Shown here one piece after another: positions 1-5,252 of a stretch of DNA of 6,494 nt. The notes beneath the pieces are model-generated. The model searched no databases, was not told where the DNA came from, and was given only the letters and a program-made list of their open reading frames with translations. The stretch is from assembly GCA_003455235.1 (NCBI GenBank), contig DMRT01000150.1, positions 1-6,494 of the forward strand, given 5' to 3'. Source of the stretch: Chitinophagaceae bacterium (lineage in GTDB: Bacteria > Bacteroidota > Bacteroidia > Chitinophagales > Chitinophagaceae). Both the position numbers and the translations under genes were made by a program. Position 1 is the first letter of the stretch, and each line of letters starts with the position of its first letter.

Positions 1-940
1 GTATTTTATGCGCTTCCTGGTCGAATATTTCAATAAAGGCACCGCCGATGGCTTTGCGTTTTTCTTCGGGGTCGGTTTTACCTTCCAGCTTCTTATAAAA
101 ATGCTGCCGGGCATCTACACCAATCACGTGCAGGCCCAGCTGGTTGTATATTTTCAATACATCTTCAAATTCATTTTTGCGCAGTACGCCATTGTCTACA
201 AAAATTCCATAGAGGTTATCGCCAATGGCTTTGTGAATGAGTGTTGCTGCCACGGTACTGTCGACTCCGCCGCTGAGCCCCATGATCACTTTCTTATTGC
301 CGATCTGTGCCTTGAGGGCTTCCACCGTTTCGGTTATGAAATGAGCGGAGGTCCAGTCCTGCGAGCATTTACAAATGTTCACCAGGAAATTCCTTAGGAT
401 GGTCTTGCCCTCGGCAGAATGATATACTTCCGGGTGAAACTGTAAGCCATACAGGGGAAAAGTTCCATTATTGTTCTGTCTGAATGCGGCCACCGGGATG
501 CTTTCTGTTGTACCCAGCAGTTCACAATCGGTTGGTAATTCTTTGATCGTATCGCTGTGGCTCATCCATACCTGCGACTGGTCAGAAACGTGCTGCAGCA
601 GGCTGTCTTCTTTTATTTTACTGAAGATGGCCCGGCCATACTCTCTCTTGTCACTCTTCTCCACACGGCCACCATACAGTTTGGCAGTGAGTTGTGCGCC
701 ATAACAAATGCCCAGTACAGGAACCTTCGCGGTCATGGCTTTCACATCAACGGTGGGTGCCTTTTCCTCGTTTACAGAAAAGGGTGAACCACCCAGGATG
801 ATCCCTTTTAACTCCGGACCGTAGGTAATGGGTTTGTTGTAAGGAATGATCTCGCAAAAAACATTTGCCTCCCTGACTGTCCGGGCAATGAGCTGTGTGT
901 ATTGGGAACCAAAATCAAGAATGAGAATTTTTTCAGTCAT
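1..940 (-). CDS. guaA: GMP synthase (glutamine-hydrolysing), N-terminal 313 residues; 3' end outside window
   Basis: Converts XMP to GMP using ATP and glutamine-derived ammonia, the last step of cytosolic de novo guanine nucleotide synthesis. Reading the reverse complement from the ATG at 940 gives an unbroken frame to the window edge. The start MTEKILILDFGSQYTQL is the canonical N-terminus of the class I glutamine amidotransferase domain. The amidotransferase triad is visible: nucleophile Cys79 in GICYGAQ, and His169 and Glu171 in QFHPEV. The ATP-pyrophosphatase domain begins near residue 195, with its P-loop SGGVDS at 223-228, followed by FVDNGVL and the KRKAIGGAFIEIFD stretch. The family is about 510 residues long, so roughly 200 residues, including the dimerisation domain, lie beyond position 1. 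Transcribed away from the lipoprotein gene and the ribosomal operon. No frameshift or missing catalytic residue is seen. Confidence 0.97.
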   Translation of the reverse strand, partial: MTEKILILDFGSQYTQLIARTVREANVFCEIIPYNKPITYGPELKGIILGGSPFSVNEEKAPTVDVKAMTAKVPVLGICYGAQLTAKLYGGRVEKSDKREYGRAIFSKIKEDSLLQHVSDQSQVWMSHSDTIKELPTDCELLGTTESIPVAAFRQNNNGTFPLYGLQFHPEVYHSAEGKTILRNFLVNICKCSQDWTSAHFITETVEALKAQIGNKKVIMGLSGGVDSTVAATLIHKAIGDNLYGIFVDNGVLRKNEFEDVLKIYNQLGLHVIGVDARQHFYKKLEGKTDPEEKRKAIGGAFIEIFDQEAHKI

Positions 941-948
941 ATCGGCTG

Positions 949-956
949 CGAAGGTA
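949..956 (-). promoter_or_regulatory. candidate -7 element for guaA
   Basis: On the minus strand this reads TACCTTCG, one mismatch from the Bacteroidota -7 consensus TAnnTTTG. It ends only 8 nt before the guaA ATG, so transcription from it would give an almost leaderless mRNA. No clear TTG/TTTG element lies about 19 nt further upstream (the minus strand reads TGCA there), so the call is tentative. Confidence 0.35.
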
Positions 957-972
957 ATTAAATAAGGGGTGA

Positions 973-1002
973 TTTTGCAGCAGCCTCCCTACTGCTGTAA
1001 AG
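973..1002. other. 11-bp dyad (hairpin or operator) in the divergent guaA / lipoprotein spacer
   Basis: The arms TTTTGCAGCAG (973-983) and CTGCTGTAAAG (992-1002) pair along 11 positions, nine Watson-Crick and two G-T, around an 8-nt loop. The core CAGCAG/CTGCTG is perfect. It lies between two divergently transcribed genes, just upstream of the guaA -7 candidate and about 32 nt before the lipoprotein ATG. It could be a protein-binding operator or a transcribed hairpin; the sequence does not decide which. The rest of the 941-1034 spacer shows only weak promoter-like sequence. Confidence 0.45.
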
Positions 1003-1010
1003 GGAATCAT

Positions 1011-1018
1011 TATATTTA
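1011..1018 (+). promoter_or_regulatory. candidate -7 element for the lipoprotein gene
   Basis: TATATTTA matches the Bacteroidota TAnnTTTG consensus at all but the last base and lies 16 nt before the ATG at 1035. No convincing TTG element sits 18-20 nt upstream; the nearest TTTTG (973-977) is too far away. Low confidence. Confidence 0.3.
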
Positions 1019-1034
1019 CATAAATATTGAAGTC

Positions 1035-1742
1035 ATGAAACAGCTTTTATCTTTTTTCCTGATTATTATATGTCTTGCAGCCTGCGATATACCCGGTACC
1101 AGGGGTAGCGGCAATATTATCAGCGAGAACCGGTCGGTGGCAGGGTTCGCCGGGGTTTCGGTGGGAGGCGATTTTGACGTAGAACTGCGGATTGGAAGTA
1201 CTACCGAAGTGAAGGTGGAGGCGGATGATAATGTGATGAAATATATTGAGACCCACGTCTCCGGGAATACGCTCCGGATCCGGACCGAAGGCCTGCACAA
1301 TTACCGAAACGTACATATGAAAGTATATGTTACAACTCCCACACTTACAAGGGTAAGCGCCTCGGCATCGGCCCGGGTGAGGGTCATCGACCTGGTTAAA
1401 TCCGGCGAACGAATCAGCTTTAACGCCAGCAGCTCGGGTGATATAAATGCCGATGTGGACGCCCCCGAAGTGGAGGCGGAAGCCAGTAGTGGTGCATCGG
1501 TGAACCTGTCGGGCAAAACCCGCTCATACCATGTGAAGGCATCCAGCGGGGGCAGCGTGCGGTCTTACGAGCTCTTGAGTGAGGATACCCGGGTACAGGT
1601 AAGCAGTGGCGCCAGCGCCCGGGTGCATGCCAGTGTAAACCTGGATGCCCAGGCCAGTAGCGGCGCAACGGTAAGCTATGTGGGCGGCGCTTCGGTAACT
1701 AAGTCCGAGAGCAGTGGCGGCAATGTAAGCAAAAAGGACTAA
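1035..1742 (+). CDS. putative lipoprotein with a DUF2807 / head-GIN-type beta-solenoid domain
   Basis: A 235-residue envelope protein of unknown function. The ATG at 1035 was chosen because it begins a clean lipoprotein signal peptide: MK, a hydrophobic stretch at residues 4-14, then lipobox L14-A15-A16-Cys17. An in-frame ATG at 969 would add 22 polar residues ahead of the signal and start inside the divergent spacer dyad. Residues about 33-105 (RSVAGFAGVSVGGDFDVEL, then VKVEADDNVMKYIET) match my recollection of the DUF2807 head. After that, SSG-type motifs recur every 18-20 residues: SASA near 110, ASSSGD at 131, ASSGAS at 150, ASSGGS at 169, VSSGAS at 189, ASSGAT at 207 and ESSGGN at 225. 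This spacing is what a right-handed beta-solenoid would give. No catalytic motif is seen. Asp18 follows the lipid Cys, and no Bacteroidota surface-export signature is obvious. Such proteins are common in Bacteroidota, sometimes near regulators, but none is visible here. Confidence 0.85.
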   Translation: MKQLLSFFLIIICLAACDIPGTRGSGNIISENRSVAGFAGVSVGGDFDVELRIGSTTEVKVEADDNVMKYIETHVSGNTLRIRTEGLHNYRNVHMKVYVTTPTLTRVSASASARVRVIDLVKSGERISFNASSSGDINADVDAPEVEAEASSGASVNLSGKTRSYHVKASSGGSVRSYELLSEDTRVQVSSGASARVHASVNLDAQASSGATVSYVGGASVTKSESSGGNVSKKD

Positions 1743-1784
1743 CCCTCTCTTTTCCACATTCTTCCCCTCTTTTTGTACTCCGGG

Positions 1785-1805
1785 CAGCCGGGAGGCTGGT
1801 TCTTT
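1785..1805 (+). terminator. possible intrinsic terminator after the lipoprotein gene
   Basis: CAGCC (1785-1789) and GGCTG (1794-1798) form a 5-bp GC-rich stem closed by a GGGA tetraloop of GNRA type, followed by GTTCTTT. It starts 42 nt past the lipoprotein stop and ends before the rpsJ promoter, the right place to insulate the two units. The stem is short and the T tract broken. An overlapping alternative fold, CTCCGG (1778-1783) with CCGGGAG (1788-1794, one bulge), competes with it. Confidence 0.35.
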
Positions 1806-1825
1806 AAAAAAACTTTGCCCTTTCC

Positions 1826-1856
1826 TTTGCTGTTTACATGTCAACCCCTACCTTTG
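1826..1856 (+). promoter_or_regulatory. Bacteroidota-type promoter for the S10 ribosomal operon
   Basis: TTTG at 1826-1829, a 19-nt spacer and TACCTTTG at 1849-1856 match the -33/-7 consensus of the Bacteroidota primary sigma factor (TTG, about 19 nt, TAnnTTTG). Transcription would start near 1861-1863, leaving a 5' leader of about 36 nt before the rpsJ ATG at 1898. It is the only full consensus match I see in the window and probably drives the whole run of ribosomal genes. Another TTTG at 1814-1817 is too far from the -7 element. Confidence 0.8.
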
Positions 1857-1897
1857 CACTCCAAATTAAAAAAAGGTATTTTAAAAGTTCTTTTTAT

Positions 1898-2203
1898 ATG
1901 TCACAGAGAATCAGAATCAAATTGCAGTCTTACGACCACAACCTGGTGGATAAATCAGCTGAAAAGATCGTAAAAACTGTACGCAGCACCGGCGCCGTGG
2001 TAACAGGTCCTATTCCTTTGCCCACGCATAAGAAAATCTTCACCGTGCTTCGTTCTCCTCACGTTAACAAGAAAGCCCGTGAGCAGTTCCAGCTCTGTAC
2101 ACATAAACGTTTATTAGACATTTACACCAGCAGCAGCCGTACGGTAGATGCTTTGAGTAAGCTCGACTTACCAAGTGGTGTGGATGTTGAGATCAAGGCC
2201 TGA
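1898..2203 (+). CDS. rpsJ: 30S ribosomal protein S10
   Basis: Component of the 30S head; in other bacteria it also acts as NusE, the NusB partner in transcription antitermination and NusG-linked coupling. The 101-residue product [16 protein letters not shown]... has the full usual length. The conserved segment [19 protein letters not shown] (37-55), followed by NKKAREQF, is the S10 signature and forms the extended loop. The ATG at 1898 was chosen because it gives the canonical [10 protein letters not shown]-terminus. An in-frame ATG at 1838 would add 20 residues encoded across the promoter -7 element and the predicted transcription start, so it cannot be used from that promoter. First gene of the operon, with a short A/T-rich leader and no Shine-Dalgarno sequence. 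A gap of 113 nt separates it from rplC, unusually long for this operon. Confidence 0.97.
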   Translation: MSQRIRIKLQSYDHNLVDKSAEKIVKTVRSTGAVVTGPIPLPTHKKIFTVLRSPHVNKKAREQFQLCTHKRLLDIYTSSSRTVDALSKLDLPSGVDVEIKA

Positions 2204-2210
2204 TGAACTG

Positions 2211-2228
2211 TCCCGGTACCTATCGGGA
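2211..2228 (+). other. hairpin just after rpsJ
   Basis: TCCCGGT and TATCGGGA pair as a 7-bp stem (one G-T) around a 4-nt loop, starting 8 nt past the rpsJ stop. There is no T tract after it, so it is not a standard intrinsic terminator. In this position it might protect the rpsJ 3' end after processing, or cause partial attenuation before rplC. Confidence 0.4.
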
Positions 2229-2275
2229 ATAGCAACAGGTAAGCTCTTAAAAGAATTCAAATAATGAACATCTAT

Positions 2276-2294
2276 CTCCTTCTGAGTTAAGGAG
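2276..2294 (+). promoter_or_regulatory. hairpin pairing CTCCTT with a Shine-Dalgarno-like AAGGAG upstream of rplC
   Basis: CTCCTT (2276-2281) and AAGGAG (2289-2294) are perfect 6-bp complements around a 7-nt loop. AAGGAG is a Shine-Dalgarno core, but it ends 22 nt before the rplC ATG, too far for normal use, and the stem masks it. CTCCTT itself resembles the 16S anti-Shine-Dalgarno tail. Any regulatory role is inference. Confidence 0.4.
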
Positions 2295-2316
2295 CGCTGG
2301 ATATAAATAAGATACA

Positions 2317-2934
2317 ATGAAAAGTATTATTGGAAAGAAAATCGGCATGACCAGTATCTTCGATGTAAGTGGCAAGCAAACCGCTGTTACTATTATTGAG
2401 GCCGGCCCATGCGTGGTTACACAAAAGAAAACCGTTGAGACGGACGGTTACAATGCTCTCCAGATAGCATTCGGCGACAAAAAAGAAAAACACTCCACTA
2501 AGTCAGAGATCAATCACTTTGCAAAGTCGCAAACTTCTCCCAAACGATTCGTAAAAGAAATCCGCAATAGCGAAATAGACAAGAATGTTGGTGAAACCAT
2601 CACTGTCGACATTTTCACCGAAGGTGATAAAGTTGAAGTGGTAGGTACCACCAAGGGTAAAGGATTCCAGGGTGTTGTAAAACGCCATGGGTTCAGTGGT
2701 GTGGGTGAACAGTCTCACGGCCAGCATGATCGTCAGCGTGCTCCGGGTTCTATCGGTAACTCATCTGATGCCAGCCGGGTATTTAAAGGAATGCGCATGG
2801 CGGGCCGTTTAGGCCAGGACAGGGTAACCATGAAGGGCCTGAAAGTGGTGAAGATCTTCCCGGAGAAGAACTACATCCTGATCAGCGGATCAGTTCCGGG
2901 TCATAACGGATCAATCGTTTTAATTCAAAAATAA
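2317..2934 (+). CDS. rplC: 50S ribosomal protein L3
   Basis: Early-assembly 50S protein that binds 23S rRNA and sends a long loop towards the peptidyl transferase centre. The 205 residues are full length for bacterial L3. Visible landmarks are the N-terminal IIGKKIGMTSIFD (4-16), GTTKGKGFQGVVKRHGFSG (110-128), the central loop with RAPGSIG (141-147), and VFKGMRMAGRLG (155-166). In E. coli L3 the loop reads GSIGQNQ and Gln150 is methylated by PrmB; here the aligned residues are Asn-Ser-Ser, so that methylation site is absent. The ATG at 2317 gives the normal N-terminus MKSIIGKKIGMT. Upstream is A-rich sequence (AAGATACA) with no correctly spaced Shine-Dalgarno. It follows the 113-nt rpsJ spacer and precedes rplD by 38 nt. 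Confidence 0.97.
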   Translation: MKSIIGKKIGMTSIFDVSGKQTAVTIIEAGPCVVTQKKTVETDGYNALQIAFGDKKEKHSTKSEINHFAKSQTSPKRFVKEIRNSEIDKNVGETITVDIFTEGDKVEVVGTTKGKGFQGVVKRHGFSGVGEQSHGQHDRQRAPGSIGNSSDASRVFKGMRMAGRLGQDRVTMKGLKVVKIFPEKNYILISGSVPGHNGSIVLIQK

Positions 2935-2954
2935 CCCTCCGGCTCCGTCAGGGT
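2934..2954 (+). other. weak dyad at the rplC-rplD junction
   Basis: ACCCT (2934-2938, overlapping the rplC stop) and AGGGT (2950-2954) are perfect 5-bp complements around an 11-nt GC-rich loop. It lies 18 nt before the rplD ATG and has no T tract. It may be a weak processing or regulatory hairpin, or simply chance. Confidence 0.25.
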
Positions 2955-2972
2955 GGAATAAAAATAAGTACA

Positions 2973-3605
2973 ATGCAATTAGACGTTTTAAATAAAGAAG
3001 GAAAAAAGACCGGCAGAACGGTTGAGTTACCAGAAGAGATTTTTGGTATCGAACCGAATGACCACGCTATTTACCTGGCTGTAAAGCAATACCAGGGTGC
3101 TCAGCGCCAGGGTACACACAAGGTAAAAACCCGTATGGAAGTACACGGTTCTTCTAAAAAGCTGCACAAGCAAAAAGGAACCGGTGGTGCCCGTAAAGGT
3201 AACCTGCGTAACCCGCTGTATAAAGGTGGTGGTACCATCTTCGGACCCAAACCTCACAGCTACGACATTAAGCTGAACCGTAAAGTGAAGGACCTGGCCA
3301 AGATGAGTGCGCTGGCTCACAAAGCAAAAGACAATGCCATCGTGGTACTGGAAGATGTGAAAATGGATGCGCCTAAGACCTCTGCTTTCACCGGTATCCT
3401 CAGCAACCTGAATATTGCCGGTAAAAAAACACTGGTGGTGCTCCCGGAATACAACGACAACCTGTACCTGAGCCTGCGTAATGTACCCACCGTAACCGGA
3501 ACATTGCTGAGCGACCTGAATACCTACGACATCCTGAATGCAAGCGTGCTGGTGATGACCGAAGGTGCAGCGAAAATTTTCACAGAAGAAGGAGCTGAAG
3601 CGTAA
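2973..3605 (+). CDS. rplD: 50S ribosomal protein L4
   Basis: Early 50S assembly protein whose extended loop lines the peptide exit tunnel near the constriction with L22. The 210 residues are normal length. The tunnel loop is clear at about 56-94: VHGSSKKLHKQKGTGGARKG, then a conserved Gly-rich part (GGGTIFGPKPHSY). The globular domain follows (KVKDLAKMSALAHKAKDNAIVV, and the C-terminal YDILNASVLVMTEGA). The E. coli tip sequence KKPWRQKGTGRAR appears here as KKLHKQKGTGGAR; such loop variation is expected between phyla, so no resistance claim follows. In E. coli, L4 also represses its own operon through the S10 leader, but the roughly 36-nt leader here has no room for such a structure. Start at 2973, preceded by AAGTACA with no Shine-Dalgarno. 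Confidence 0.97.
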   Translation: MQLDVLNKEGKKTGRTVELPEEIFGIEPNDHAIYLAVKQYQGAQRQGTHKVKTRMEVHGSSKKLHKQKGTGGARKGNLRNPLYKGGGTIFGPKPHSYDIKLNRKVKDLAKMSALAHKAKDNAIVVLEDVKMDAPKTSAFTGILSNLNIAGKKTLVVLPEYNDNLYLSLRNVPTVTGTLLSDLNTYDILNASVLVMTEGAAKIFTEEGAEA

Positions 3606-3638
3606 GAAACAACAACTAACATTTAAAAATCAAGAGAC

Positions 3639-3941
3639 ATGAAACTGTCTGACGTATTAATAAAGCCGATCTTATCTGAAAAAGCCAACAAGCAGGCTGA
3701 AAAAATGAACCGCTATTCATTCGTGGTGGATAAGAAAGCCAATAAGCTGGAGATCAAGAAGGCCGTAGAAAGTTTTTATGGTGTGCAGGTGGAAGACGTG
3801 AACACGATTGTGGTTCCTTCCAAAGCAAAAGCACGCTATACCAAAGCCGGATTCATCGTGGGCCGCAAGCCTTCCAAGAAGAAAGCAATTGTAACTGTTG
3901 CCGAAGGCGAAACCATCGACCTGTACGGCAGCACTATCTAA
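3639..3941 (+). CDS. rplW: 50S ribosomal protein L23
   Basis: Sits at the exit of the peptide tunnel and forms the docking site for trigger factor and the signal recognition particle. The 100 residues match the family length. The N-terminal DVLIKPILSEKANK places Glu14 where E. coli has Glu18, the key trigger factor contact. Further landmarks are NRYSFVVDKKANKLEIKKAVE (24-44), the segment FYGVQVEDVNTIVVPSK, and the C-terminal KKKAIVTVAEGETIDLY. The basic loop around 63-80 contacts 23S rRNA. It starts 33 nt after the rplD stop, behind an A-rich leader with no Shine-Dalgarno. Its overlap with neighbours is nil, and 60 nt separate it from rplB. Confidence 0.97.
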   Translation: MKLSDVLIKPILSEKANKQAEKMNRYSFVVDKKANKLEIKKAVESFYGVQVEDVNTIVVPSKAKARYTKAGFIVGRKPSKKKAIVTVAEGETIDLYGSTI

Positions 3942-4001
3942 TTCGTAATTAATGAATGGTGGTCAGCACCGCAAAGTTTTGACAAATAAAAGAGTTTAAA
4001 A

Positions 4002-4844
4002 ATGGCATTAAGGAAATACAAACCAACAACAGCAGGAACCCGGTGGAGAATCGGTAACGCTTACGAAGAAGTTACCACCAGCACCCCGGAAAAAACCCTG
4101 GTTGAAAAGCAAAAGAGCACGGCCGGACGTAACGCCCAGGGCCGCCGTTCCATGCGCTACATGGGAAGCGGAAACAAAACCATGTACCGTATCATCGACT
4201 TCAAACGTGATAAGAAAAATATCCCGGCTGTGGTGAAAACGATTGAGTACGATCCAAACCGTACTGCTTTCATCGCTCTGCTGGCTTATGCAGATGGTGA
4301 AAAACGTTACATCATTGCCCCGCAGGGATTGCAGGTTGGACAAACGGTAGTAAGCGGTGACGACGCAGCTCCTGAATTAGGAAATGCCCTGATGCTGAAG
4401 AATATGCCCTTAGGTACCAATGTACACAATATCGAGATGCAGCCAAGTCATGGTGGTATCCTGGTAAGAAGCGCCGGTACATCCGCTCAATTAAGCAACA
4501 AAGAAGAAAAATACGCCATCCTGAAAATGCCAAGCGGCGAATTAAGGAAAGTGCTGATCAACTGCTATGCTACCGTAGGTGTGGTGAGCAACAGCGATCA
4601 CAACCTCGAAAGCATGGGTAAAGCAGGCCGTAACCGCTGGAAAGGTATCCGCCCACGCACACGTGCCGTAGCGATGAACCCCGTGGATCACCCGATGGGT
4701 GGTGGTGAAGGAAGGGCTTCCGGTGGTCACCCACGCAGCCGTAAGGGTAAATATGCAAAAGGGGAGATCACCCGTACACGTGGAAAAGGATCAGATAAGA
4801 TGATCATCCAGCGCAGGAACGGAAAAAAATTAAGCAACAACTAA
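4002..4844 (+). CDS. rplB: 50S ribosomal protein L2
   Basis: One of the most conserved 50S proteins, needed for subunit association and for the peptidyl transferase region. The 280 residues compare with 273 in E. coli. Domains in order: N-terminal extension (1-60), OB-fold with [16 protein letters not shown] (63-78) and [26 protein letters not shown]3-like domain with [13 protein letters not shown] (134-146), and a basic C-terminal tail. The functionally critical histidine (E. coli His229 in mature numbering) is kept as His230 in [12 protein letters not shown]. The second histidine of the E. coli motif is Met here, a form I recall as usual in Bacteroidota. The C-terminus [14 protein letters not shown] is likewise Bacteroidota-like. 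The start [14 protein letters not shown] is canonical, behind TTTAAAA. A 61-nt spacer to rpsS holds a hairpin and an A10 run. Confidence 0.98.
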   Translation: MALRKYKPTTAGTRWRIGNAYEEVTTSTPEKTLVEKQKSTAGRNAQGRRSMRYMGSGNKTMYRIIDFKRDKKNIPAVVKTIEYDPNRTAFIALLAYADGEKRYIIAPQGLQVGQTVVSGDDAAPELGNALMLKNMPLGTNVHNIEMQPSHGGILVRSAGTSAQLSNKEEKYAILKMPSGELRKVLINCYATVGVVSNSDHNLESMGKAGRNRWKGIRPRTRAVAMNPVDHPMGGGEGRASGGHPRSRKGKYAKGEITRTRGKGSDKMIIQRRNGKKLSNN

Positions 4845-4863
4845 TCAATCAATGTTAAAATGG

Positions 4864-4880
4864 TTCTCCCCAAAGGAGGG
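4864..4880 (+). promoter_or_regulatory. hairpin masking a Shine-Dalgarno-like AAAGGAGG upstream of rpsS
   Basis: TTCTCC (4864-4869) pairs with GGAGGG (4875-4880), four Watson-Crick pairs plus two G-T, around the loop CCAAA. The sequence AAAGGAGG (4872-4879) is a near-perfect Shine-Dalgarno, yet it stands 26 nt before the rpsS ATG and is half buried in the stem. An A10 homopolymer (4890-4899) lies between hairpin and start codon and probably serves as the unstructured A-rich initiation region. Regulatory function is inferred only. Confidence 0.4.
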
Positions 4881-4905
4881 CAAATCAACAAAAAAAAAAT
4901 AAAAC

Positions 4906-5178
4906 ATGGCTCGTTCATTAAGAAAAGGACCTTACATAGAAACCAAGCTGAATGAAAAGGTTACTGCAATGGTGGAAGGTAAAACCAAGAAGGGTGTTAT
5001 TAAAACCTGGAGTCGCAGAAGCACAATCACGCCTGATTTCGTAGGACAGACTTTTGCCGTGCACAACGGTAACAAGTTTATCCCGGTTTATGTAACCGAA
5101 TTCATGGTAGGACATAAATTAGGTGAATTTGCACCCACCAGGAATTTTAAAGGTCACTCAAGTAAAAAGATAGCATAA
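4906..5178 (+). CDS. rpsS: 30S ribosomal protein S19
   Basis: 30S head protein that binds 16S rRNA with S13 near the A site and contributes to the bridge with the 50S subunit. The 90 residues are full length. Signatures are [15 protein letters not shown] at the N-terminus, [19 protein letters not shown] (32-50), then [18 protein letters not shown] (58-75) and the C-terminal [13 protein letters not shown]. The start at 4906 gives the standard [10 protein letters not shown]-terminus, with AAAACATG context and no correctly spaced Shine-Dalgarno. It is followed by a 74-nt spacer filled by a 7-nt tandem repeat. Confidence 0.97.
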   Translation: MARSLRKGPYIETKLNEKVTAMVEGKTKKGVIKTWSRRSTITPDFVGQTFAVHNGNKFIPVYVTEFMVGHKLGEFAPTRNFKGHSSKKIA

Positions 5179-5179
5179 T

Positions 5180-5239
5180 AACCGGTACTAGATACTGGAT
5201 GCTGGATACCGGATCCAGGGTTCAGGGTCAAGTATCCAG
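5180..5239. repeat. degenerate 7-bp tandem repeat array with alternative stems, rpsS-rplV spacer
   Basis: From 5180 the spacer divides into eight consecutive heptamers, all ending in T: AACCGGT, ACTAGAT, ACTGGAT, GCTGGAT, ACCGGAT, CCAGGGT, TCAGGGT, CAAGTAT, then a partial CCAG. The middle copies share RCYRGAT. The array also holds inverted complementarity. CTGGAT (5202-5207) pairs with ATCCAG (5213-5218) around a 5-nt loop; alternatively CTGGATAC (5202-5209) pairs perfectly with GTATCCAG (5232-5239). These two stems exclude each other. The array fills nearly the whole gap between two ribosomal genes, with 13 nt (AAACTAAATAACA, starting at 5240) before the rplV ATG. Confidence 0.7.
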
Positions 5240-5252
5240 AAACTAAATAACA

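Noticed and set aside
8..397. Plus-strand open frame of 129 codons
   Set aside because: It is antisense to guaA, whose minus-strand frame is continuous with all catalytic motifs; the plus-strand product has no recognisable features.
969..1034. Upstream in-frame ATG for the lipoprotein gene
   Set aside because: It would put 22 polar residues ahead of a clean lipoprotein signal peptide and would start within the divergent-spacer dyad.
1524..1844. Minus-strand open frame across the lipoprotein 3' end and the promoter region
   Set aside because: Shadow of the repetitive GC-rich lipoprotein gene; it overlaps terminator and promoter elements and its product resembles nothing known to me.
1838..1897. 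Upstream in-frame ATG giving rpsJ 20 extra residues
   Set aside because: This ATG lies inside the promoter spacer, before the -7 element and the predicted transcription start; the extension is absent from the S10 family.
3958..3970. GGTG-N5-CACC dyad in the rplW-rplB spacer
   Set aside because: Only 4 bp; expected by chance in a 60-nt spacer.
3942..4001. Possible internal promoter before rplB (TTTTG at about 3975)
   Set aside because: No TAnnTTTG element follows at 18-20 nt; the sequence is simply the A/T-rich leader.
5180..5239. CRISPR array
   Set aside because: The 7-nt units are contiguous with no spacers; this is a short tandem repeat, not a CRISPR.
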